Shown: piece by piece, positions 48,269 through 56,657 of the stretch | How the letters are laid out: each line of letters starts with the position of its first letter | How positions within the stretch are numbered: position 1 is the stretch's first letter | NCBI GenBank assembly: GCA_009746045.1 | Contig: RPFO01000175.1 | Span: 477,501 to 541,500 of the forward strand | Source: Mesostigma viride | Lineage: Eukaryota > Streptophyta > Mesostigmatophyceae > Mesostigmatales > Mesostigmataceae | Reading direction: 5' to 3' | Length of the DNA: 64,000 bases | Translations under genes and position numbers: made by a program | Notes under the pieces: generated by a model | What the model was told of the DNA's origin: nothing | What the model saw: only the letters and a program-made list of their open reading frames with translations | Database searches by the model: none

Positions 48269-49887
48269 GTTTTTGAAGAAAAGACTCCTTCTTATCCTCC
48301 TCCTCGTTCTGTTTTACACCGTGTAGTTATTAACTAATTAATTAATTAATTAATAGACACGTGACTGCGTCACGTGAGCATAAGTCCTCAGTGGGAGGGG
48401 AACATGGGATGGAATGGATGGTATAAGCTATCTAGGTCCTAGTTACAGGGGTGTGGGCACCGCGGCCCGAATCGCTATGAATGCCATACTTGGTCACACG
48501 CGGAGCCCCCACAGGCTTAAGGGGGTGGTCTCCTTCATCACTACTTGCCATCTATCCTTGCGCACCATCTGCCTCCATATTACAGACAAACCAGGAGGCT
48601 GCCCGGGGGTGAGCCCGTCACGTCTAGTGTAGCACATGTCCATGCCGAGTCTATCACGAAAAGTCCACGGGTGGCGGCCCTGCCGCGCGCGGCCGGGGGC
48701 ACGCCAGGTGAGGACATATCGCCCAGGCTGGGCGGGCTTGGTGCCAGCTAGTCTATCTGATGTATCTACCAGGCTGATCTGTGCGGGCCAGGTGCCCGGC
48801 TAGGCCCAGGCGCCTGTGCCTAATAATGTGGGAAACATAGGGCAAATCAGCGTACAAATCCTCATTACTAATGTGCAAACCAAAGGGGATGTGAAGGGCC
48901 TGGCGCAGCATCTTGGTGACGGCGCCATCGAGTCGTTGCTCCAGCTCCTGCGTCAGTGGCCACGTCTCGGCGCCGTAGGTCAGGATCGTCAGAATGACGA
49001 CCTTGAAGAGGTCACGCTTGACGATCCGGGGTAGGGTGGGGTTGCTCCACCAGCGGCGGTGGTCATATGGAGGTGCGCCCACGCCATGCCGATCCGTGTC
49101 GTCATGTCGTCCTCGCAGTCGGGAAGCCAACTGCCGAGCAGCTTGAAGCGGCCTGAAGGAGGGTAGTTGACCTCCGCATCGTCTAAGAGGCGGAGTGTGG
49201 GTGGGGGCCCTGCCATGCCGAGGGCCAGGGCCTCCGTTTTGGGGCTGATTTCTAGACCAACCGCCCTAGCCTCGAGCGCCAGGCAGTCCAGCCAAAGTTG
49301 GGCAGACTCCGGCTTCTCGATGAGCGTGATGTCGTCGGCATAAATGAGGTCAGCTAGTAAATTCTGCTTGTTAGTCGGCCCCCCTTCCCCAAGCTCGTTC
49401 GTGATCGCTAGGCCAGGGGCACGGCCTGCAATGCTAGCAAAGCGAGCACGTGCCTGGCGCATAACATAATCCACTACAATAATAAACAGGTACGGCGACA
49501 GGACGCAACCCTGCCAGACGCCGGTCTGCAGTGGGCATGGTGGGGTAATGCCGTGTTGAGTGCGCACCGAAGTGGTCGACCCCTCATACAGCGTGCGGAT
49601 GACGGTAATCAGGGGAGTGGGGACGCGAGCGCGAGCAAGTACAGCCCATAGAGCGTCCCAGAGGACAGAATCAAAAGCCTTGATGAAGTCGACGAAGATC
49701 AAGATTGCGGGAAACTCACCAGGTTGCAGGAGAGCGATGGCCATGACGGTGTTGCGCCCAGGTAGGACGGTGCAGTTCCTACGCACTCTCCGATGTATAG
49801 AATGGGCCCTACCGAGTTAAAGGAACTAAAACAGATTTTAGTGTCACTATTAGAAGCAGGATTGATAGAGCCTAGTAACTCCCCCTA
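48269..49887 (+). other. Inverted pol segment (about 180 bp) split by LINE-C
   Basis: At 48269-48330 and 49764-49887 pol sequence reads on the plus strand (FEEKTPSYPPPRSVLHRVVI, then DGAVPTHSPMYRMGP through LIEPSNSP), opposite to the rest of Gypsy-2. In Gypsy-1 the same stretch sits in the direct orientation between MAVIDSS and YSAGVLL. So a small internal inversion took place. About 12-17 nt of filler, GTGTCTGGACAC, lies at the left joint. LINE-C occupies 48331-49763. Confidence 0.88.
48331..49763 (-). mobile_element. LINE-C: 5'-truncated RTE-like LINE
   Basis: The minus-strand frames 49786-48989 and 49130-48753 encode an RT (FVDFIKAFDSVLWDAL, GVWQGCVLSPYLFIIV, catalytic LIYADDITLI). A C-terminal segment follows, LTYGAETWPL then RRLGLAGHLARTDQPG, the pattern typical of RTE-like elements. 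There is a frameshift near 49000-49100. The 3' end (48331-48356) is a TTAA repeat preceded by a perfect hairpin, CACGTGAC-loop-GTCACGTG (48358-48376). The element is inserted within the inverted pol segment, with no clear target duplication. Confidence 0.88.
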
Positions 49888-50842
49888 ATTTGGAGGAATC
49901 TATCACAGCCATGTATCTTACTATTTCGTTTTCAGTAAATCCCACCCCTATTGTATCCACTGTGTTCACATCTATATCCACACTATTATTAGGGATAGGT
50001 ATCTCCTGTACTTCTAACTGAAGGAACATACATAATAAATATCCATATTCCTTTAGTTCAGATCGCAATTCATCATTGGACATTAATACTTCAGGTATAG
50101 GTCTTACAGGAGGATCAACAGGTGTAGGAGGAGTAATATCTACCAAGGATAAATTTTCCACTCTATAATGACGTTCCGGTACCCAGTAAGAGCTATCTGG
50201 AAACCAGATGACCATGGTATCATAATTAATAGTAATCTTATTATCCTGGTGCCAATCTAATCCTAGTAATACATCAGCGGTAGTGATAGGGCCTATAGTG
50301 GCCGTCAGGTTGACAGTACGTCCTTGTATGACCAGGGGAAGGGACACCGTACCCGGGGAGTGACTGGTGCGACCATCAGCATAATGGAGAGTGACAGGCT
50401 TGGTGTGAGGGATAGGGACTAGTCCTAAACGCCTAACTAGGGCCTCGCTCACTAAGGAGCTAGCCGCACCGCTATCCACTAACACAGAGACATTCAAAAG
50501 TTCATCAGCATGCAAGAAGGGGTCTACAACAGTGTGGGGAACGGTTAAGCCACCATTCAAAAACATAAGAGGACGGACACGTAGTGGTAGGCATGATTCA
50601 GCTCCTACAGAAGTTATAAAAACAGGCAGGCAAAAATTATTATCTGGGGTACTATCTAAGGACCTGTCCAGGTTACCCCCGGCTGACAGGCCTACTGTTC
50701 CCCCTCCCCCCCCAAATCCATAGGGACTAACCCCGAAGAAGACCCTGGCGAAAAAGCCACTGCTGGAGGGCCGGTCACGAGGGAGCGAAGAGGGTGCAGG
50801 AGCCTGATTATCATAGGGGAACCCTGAGGGTCCTGTCTGCAC
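49888..50842 (-). pseudogene. pol: Gypsy-2 pol, N-terminal part: aspartic protease
   Basis: Frame with LVDSGAASSLVSEALVRRLG (protease active site) and LLGLDWHQDNK, then the linker to RT ending MAVIDSS at the inversion joint. It overlaps the end of gag in a different frame, as in Gypsy-1, consistent with frameshift expression in the ancestor. Confidence 0.9.
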
Positions 50843-52127
50843 AGCATTCAGCCTACTAGGGGTAGCTGAGGGAATGCCTTCTGGATTGGGACGAATAGGA
50901 GCACGCTGAGGGGTACGAGGAGGGCGAGCATCGGGATGAGGGGGAGCACCCGAAAGGAACTTGGGGCACTCACGTTTAAGATTACCTACTTCCTTACAAT
51001 GATAGCATGTGATATGAGAGACATCCAGAGCCGAAAGGTCAGTAACACAAATGTCTAATTCTTCTACATAGGAGTTCTCCTCCTCAGGGGTAAGGCTAAT
51101 GTTATTAATACGGGAGCGGGTAGGAAGAGAAGGGGTGGTGAATTAGAAATCTGCTACTCGTAAGAGATGCTGTCGCACATGCTTGAGGGGTAGATCAGTA
51201 AAACGGTAGGCAGAGAACTGGCGTTTTACCTCACGTAATAAGGGTCTACTGAGGCCTTGTAGGAAACGAGCACGTACTTCTGCGCCCGACAAATCTCTAA
51301 TTCGTACCATCTGTGCATCAAATTCTTTCATATACTCCCTAAACGATTTAGTACCTTGCTGCAAAGTACCAAAGGATAATCTATCCTGCCAATCTGCATG
51401 ATTCAGGAGGAACTAAATGGTTCTCCAAACGCTTAAACAATTCTGCTACTGAGTTAGGGTAGGCATGAGAGGCCAAGGATTCACACTGAATGAGGTTAGC
51501 AAGCTCAGGGGTAATACAGGTAGTAAGATAGTGAGGGACTAATACAGCATCAGAGAGACGCCATCTATTATGATTTTGCCACGACTCTGTGTTCTGGGTA
51601 AGCAACACAACAAAAGTGAAAAACTGTTGAGGGGTAGACTTGACATCCAACTTGGGAAGGTTAGCAAAGAGGGAAGAGCAGGGGGCTTAGGGGGATTGGA
51701 AGGGTCAGATTTACCCATAGGACCACTGTCTTCAACTGCTACATAAGAGGGATAGAAAGAAGGAAGAGGAAAGGTTTTGGATAGGGGTCTAGAAGGGGCC
51801 ACCGTTTCAGGATGGTGCCCATAAGAGAAGGGAACAGTATATTGCTCACGAAGGGAGGAGTAGTCAAAATGATCATAATTTCTGTCATCTAGAGGCATGG
51901 TGCTGAAATCACTATTAACTTCTAACTCAGCCACACGGGTAGGGACCTGGGCAGCCTCGTAGGCCGTATCGGGGTAGGACCAAGAAGCAGGAGGATAAAA
52001 TGGAACTGCACTAGGGCGACCAGAAGGGCCGACAGGGGCAGAGGTACGACCCGTGCGATAAGCAGGGATGGAAGGCACAGGGTGAGGAGGAGGCCTAGAA
52101 GCATTGTCAGGGAGTGAGGACCGAATG
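50843..52127 (-). pseudogene. gag: Gypsy-2 gag, 3' part
   Basis: Broken into frames 52127-51539, 51650-51381, 51364-51143 and onward. It contains the Pro-rich segment (YPPASWSYPDTAYEAAQVPT), the gag core (FREYMKEFDAQMVRIRDLSG) and the CCHC knuckle CYHCKEVGNLKREC near 50975-51015. A stop after VADF (51143) and frameshifts inactivate it. The left edge in the minus direction is the copia insertion at 52133. Confidence 0.87.
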
Positions 52128-52132
52128 GATGG

Positions 52133-52605
52133 AGTTAGAATGCGGTGGGATATATTGCTTGAGAACACTGAAGGCTTGGAGCAATGAATTGCTTGGTTCA
52201 TTAGAAAATAGGTTTACCCTTTATCAACGTTCCTCTCACCGGCTGCGCCGCCAGTGACCGTTGGGTGCAGACCGTTGGCCCGAGGCCACACGATGACAGG
52301 TAGCAGTCTAGTCACTGCATCGTGCGATCACAAATCAATGCACGCTGCAGTACGGTCCCTATCTAGGATACTCTAGTACCGTCCAATGACAGGACACTAC
52401 GTATACTGGGTACTGACATCTGTCACGTACCTCAGTACCCAAAGTACCTATCTAGGGAAACGTATGCGACTCGACTAGCATTCCTATCTGCATAGCCCAC
52501 GTGGTATTTATATTCACATACCAACGTAGGTTTACAAGGCTTATTCATACGTTGTATTCACAATGCCTTTGAGACTTAGTCTACAGCAAAGCATGGAGAC
52601 TAACT
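52133..52605 (-). repeat. Copia 3' LTR
   Basis: 473 bp; minus-strand start AGTTAGTCTCC and end GCATTCTAACT, that is without the canonical TG...CA. It is nearly identical to the LTR at 59311-59783. Confidence 0.93.
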
Positions 52606-52979
52606 CCAGTATTGTTTTATTATTTATTTCTTAATGCAGGTCTGCACCCCCAACATTATTGTTATTGTTTTTAAGTTGATTAGGGGTACAAAAGAGACAT
52701 GGCTGGTTGAGCCAGGTTGGTTACAGCTGGCTGTTCTGGCCAGGTGTTATATTGCACATTAAATAAGGTGTACACAGCTGGCTGGTTTGGCCAGTTACTG
52801 AAGCACACATTAAGTAAATGGATACAAAGCTTGTGTCCTCAAGCTGCAAATGGATACAAATCTGACCTAGCCAGCACTCACACCCCACAACGAATGTGTT
52901 GAATTTTATGGCGCCCAGCAGCTATCGCTGTGGTAAGGGGGTGTGGTGGTTGTGTACTGTGCTATGGCCAGTCATTTAT
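52606..52979 (-). other. Copia 3' untranslated region
   Basis: Non-coding stretch between the RNase H stop and the 3' LTR. It includes repeats of a GGCTGGTTNRGCCAG motif (around 52700-52800) and a G-run, TTGGGGGTGCAG on the minus strand near 52640-52655, a possible polypurine tract though not adjacent to the LTR. Confidence 0.6.
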
Positions 52980-53540
52980 TCAAACACTGACTCTGATATC
53001 ATAGGGGTTCATGTTCTGAAAGAGGAGCTGGTACTGTTGGCCAGCAGCATCCCGCAGCTTCGTGAGAGCGTCTGCTGGGTTGTCCTCATCATCCACATGA
53101 GTCCAGCTGGAAAAATAGGTGGCCTCCTGTTTGAGGATCACCCAATCCAGGTCAGTGTGGACAGCAGCAGAGACAGATTTCTTGGTTAGAAAACTGATCA
53201 CAGATTGGCTGTCAGTATAGAGATGTGAGATGACATTGCATGTGCTGCCTGCCTGGGTTTGTAGCCAGGTGAGCATGTGCTGCAGGGAACGAGCATGCAA
53301 TGCAGCAGACACCACAGCACGACATTCAGCTGAGTTGCTGCTGCCAGGTTTTCTGCGGTGTAGCCTGCTGTACCAGGAAGTGAGGGACATGTAATCTGAC
53401 CTGTTGGTGAGAAAAAACAGCCCTGATTCCCGTGCCCCCATCTGATTGATTGTTCTGCTCTCCATGGAGCTGTCCATGACACTTGGATGTGGATGTCTTC
53501 CATCAGATTCAGGCCATGGAGGATGAGGGGGGGCAGTCAT
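52980..53540 (-). CDS. pol: Copia pol: RNase H domain
   Basis: Frame of 186 codons with the copia-type RNase H signature: SNSAECRAVVSAALHARSL (catalytic Glu), LYTDSQSVISFL (catalytic Asp) and WTHVDDEDNPADALTKL (C-terminal Asp motif). It lies in a different frame from RT. The intervening 160 bp read in a third frame (53750-53544), where GKLGWWSAICGAPLAVISRV resembles the RT-RNase H connection. RNase H removes the RNA template during reverse transcription. Stop at 52980. Confidence 0.85.
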   Translation of the reverse strand: MTAPPHPPWPESDGRHPHPSVMDSSMESRTINQMGARESGLFFLTNRSDYMSLTSWYSRLHRRKPGSSNSAECRAVVSAALHARSLQHMLTWLQTQAGSTCNVISHLYTDSQSVISFLTKKSVSAAVHTDLDWVILKQEATYFSSWTHVDDEDNPADALTKLRDAAGQQYQLLFQNMNPYDIRVSV

Positions 53541-53543
53541 GGA

Positions 53544-55138
53544 TCAACTTCCTGATGTGACTGCATTTGATTTGACTAGAACATCATGGGTGACCCTGCT
53601 GATGACAGCTAAGGGAGCCCCACAGATGGCTGACCACCACCCCAGTTTGCCCTGAACAGTGGCACACATGTGTAAGGGGAGGCAGGTGTGATGCAGCAGA
53701 TCTAGACAATCTTGATATATTCTGCAGGAGGAGAGAGAGAGCAGACCCATTGATCTGGCTGCCTGTGCAGCTGCAACATGATGCCACAGAACTGGATGGG
53801 GGTTGTGCTCAATTCCACCTGTTTGCCAATCTCATATGATTCCTGGACCTGCTGAATAAAGGTTTCCACCTCAGCTCTAGGCCCACAAATGAGTTGGTCA
53901 TCTCCATGCCACACAAAGAACAGCAGTCCAGAGGGGGTGGGTACAACAAAAAAGCATGGGTCCAGGTCATCATACGTGGCCTTGAGCTTTTTGAATACTT
54001 CCTCTGCTGAGTCTCTGAAAATTTTTGGGGCACTGACAAGCCCTTCCACCCCAATGTTGATGATAAGGTGGGGCTCATCAATGTAAGGTTTCCACACAGC
54101 TGGGGTGTCTACCACGTACACCTTCCCTTTCCACACAGATTCAGCCTTTTCTGGGTCCCCCCTGAGGAAGGCCCTTTTAATATCAGTGGCTTTGCAGACA
54201 TAGTCTTGGCCTGCATTGAGGTTGTGGAGGAATAGGGAGAGCATGATCCTGAGTGAGGTTTGTTGCAGCCCAGGTGTGTATGTTTCCCCTTTTGGCAGTG
54301 TGGATGTCCCCTTTAATTCTGTGACACATGGTCTGGCATGGAAGATTGGGGAGCCCACTTTTTGTGGTTTTTGTTTGAGAACAAATTTTAATCTGAGCTT
54401 TTTGGCTCCCTCTGGCACGTCCCATGAAGGGGTGACAGGCGGTTTGTATTGAGGGTTTTTGGGGTTGGGCAGGACCCATTCCTGCCTGGCTTGGTGGACA
54501 ATGGCCATCAGCCACTTGGTAAACCCTTTTTGTGTTTTGCATTCTTGTATGACGTGGGAGATTTGGTGGGGTGAGTGCATGGCTATGTCCCACTTACCCA
54601 GCCCAAAGGCTGAGGGATGGAGGAACTGGCTGTGCACTAACTTGTCCAGATCAGGGATCTCCCCTGGTGCATACTGAGTGTTGACTGCCTTGATGACAGC
54701 ATCCATACCAGGGACAATACTGGAGAGAGGGATTTTAAAGTGGTCCAGAGGAACTGCACCCACCCCTGTGACACTGAGCTCATTAGCTGAGATAAGCACC
54801 CCAGGATAGGATACAAAAGGTTCCCCCAACAAGGTGTTACCAGAGTACCCCTCCACCACCTGGAAGGGTGTCTGAATACCAAGTATAGGGAGCATCACTT
54901 GTCCCACTACATCCAGTGAGCTTTGGCCTGAGAAATCCTGCACCCGTGCCCAAAATGAAGGTGCAATCTCAAGACCAGGGATGGCTTGTGCACTGATCAC
55001 ACTGACCTGTGCCTGAGTGTCTATTGCCAGGGTCCAGGGGTCCTGACTAGTGCACACAGCTGAGACTTTTGCCAACCCTGCGGCCACAGCAGCTTGTTGC
55101 TTATGTGACCTGTGTAATGCTTGCAAGGCGACTGCCAA
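53544..55138 (-). pseudogene. pol: Copia pol: protease-like domain plus reverse transcriptase
   Basis: The frame begins with an aspartic-protease-like fold: WTLAIDTQAQVSVISAQ, where the usual D-T/S-G has Gln in place of Gly, then VVGQVMLPILG and NTLLGEPFVSYPG (the second psi-loop-like motif). RT follows with KGFTKWLMAIVHQ, RLKFVLKQKPQKVG, ATDIKRAFLRGDPEKAE and FVWHGDDQLICG, in which GDDQ stands for the usual YVDD. The frame ends at TAG after PPAEYIKIV (53702), and similarity continues one frame over to 53544. The protease's Gln substitution makes activity doubtful. Confidence 0.78.
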
Positions 55139-55145
55139 TTTGACC

Positions 55146-56657
55146 TCAGAGCGGGAGGTTGGCAGACAGGTTCGTGCCTTGGGGCTGAGCTAATGCTTCC
55201 AACCCAGCTACCTCGTGCCTGGTTAAGCAATCCCCAGGTTGTGAAGTGGGCCTGGCTTCACTGAGGGTGGAAGGGTTCACAGAGGGTGCTGTGGTGCTGT
55301 CAACAGCAGTAATTGGTGGCTCAGAGCTACTGCTGGGCATGCTGGAGTTGCCAGATAGAAGTAGTGAGTCCATGCTTAAAGACTCTTCCCCAGGCACGTC
55401 TGCCATGGGAGAATAATACTTCTTAATTCTATGACAGCTCACCCTGTGACGCTTCCCATTGATATTGTGCTTGACCTCCACGGTCTTGCTGTTTTTGGTA
55501 AATCCACGGATGGTAACTGGACCTAGCCAAGTTCCAACCTTACCAAAGCTGTTTTCCTTGTAATAGAGAACTTGATCACCTTTTTGGAATACTGGCCTGG
55601 AATGGGTTTTATCTTTTTCTGCCAGTTTTGCTGAGGTTTGTGCACGTGCAGTGTTGTACAGTGCTATCACCTCTGGGGGATATACACCTGCCTGCAGGCC
55701 TGCTGGGATTACTTCACCCCACGTGGCATGCAAGACAGGTCTCATATTTAGGGTTGTGCACATTTCATGACACCAGAGTGCCCTGTCACAATAGACCCCT
55801 GAAGTAGCATCCTTGGAAGGATTTTTGGCTAGTAGGGTTTTGACAGATCTGATGGTTCTTTCAATGACCCCCTGACCCTCATGATCTTCCAGCCCAGCAA
55901 TCTCTATTGCTTCACACCCTTCCAGGTCAGTCAGACAAGAAAATTGTTGATCAAGCAAAATTCTGTCAACTGGGTAGAATCTGGGTAAAGCAATCATGAG
56001 TGCAACACGTAGCTGCCCTGCAGACATGCCAGGTAGGGGTTCCATTACTGTGAACCTGGACCATGAGTCTTTTAGGATCAGGTAGGGTTGGACATCTTTG
56101 TTGATGTGCATCACATCCCCCACTATCATGCCCCTATTGGTGGAAGGAGTTGCAGTATGCCATTTTTGAGGTTTGGGGCTATTGAACTGACATTCTTGAC
56201 AGTGTTGTCTAGCCAGTTTTACTGCATTCCTGAGTTGTTTTCCCATGCTACTACCCCCCAGCCGTCTGGCCAGTTCCTCAGCCACTGTTTCATGACCCAT
56301 GGCTAGGTGCAGCTGATGAGCAAGCTCCTTGATATCTATGGAGTTGTCAACAGTAGGGGTTAGTGCTTTTATGTAAGGTTCCAGAACAGGGTGTTGGGAG
56401 GACAGTAAGGTTGCTGCCTCAAAATCAATTATGCCCTGGTTGCCATCCCCAATGGTAATGAGATCATCATCCTCAGAGTACATAAGGTGAGTGAACTCAC
56501 ATTGATTTGGGTAGCGAGGCCTGTTGCAACGGCTGCCTGGAGGCCCCAGGGGATGACGTGCGTGCCAGCAGCCCGGGCAGAGATCCACCCCGTTGGCCAG
56601 GGAGTCGTTGTTGGGGCAGTTGTGCCGTGCGTGCCCTCGTTGGAAGCACCTCAGGCA
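55146..56657 (-). CDS. Copia zinc knuckle and integrase
   Basis: The open frame starts with the CCHC knuckle CLRCFQRGHARHNC (56657-56616), upstream of the first methionine at 56588. The integrase has an N-terminal zinc-binding region (LAHQLHLAMGHETVAEELA, then CQECQF), a catalytic core with Asp in GDVMHINKD, Asp in ILLDQQF and Glu in QGVIERTIRSVKTL, then a C-terminal domain with QVLYYKENSFGKVGTWLGP and a Ser/Pro-rich tail. Only about 60 residues separate knuckle and zinc-binding domain, too few for a protease. The frame differs from that of gag, so a frameshift within the N/Q-coding repeat would be needed for fusion. Confidence 0.85.
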   Translation of the reverse strand, partial: CLRCFQRGHARHNCPNNDSLANGVDLCPGCWHARHPLGPPGSRCNRPRYPNQCEFTHLMYSEDDDLITIGDGNQGIIDFEAATLLSSQHPVLEPYIKALTPTVDNSIDIKELAHQLHLAMGHETVAEELARRLGGSSMGKQLRNAVKLARQHCQECQFNSPKPQKWHTATPSTNRGMIVGDVMHINKDVQPYLILKDSWSRFTVMEPLPGMSAGQLRVALMIALPRFYPVDRILLDQQFSCLTDLEGCEAIEIAGLEDHEGQGVIERTIRSVKTLLAKNPSKDATSGVYCDRALWCHEMCTTLNMRPVLHATWGEVIPAGLQAGVYPPEVIALYNTARAQTSAKLAEKDKTHSRPVFQKGDQVLYYKENSFGKVGTWLGPVTIRGFTKNSKTVEVKHNINGKRHRVSCHRIKKYYSPMADVPGEESLSMDSLLLSGNSSMPSSSSEPPITAVDSTTAPSVNPSTLSEARPTSQPGDCLTRHEVAGLEALAQPQGTNLSANLPL

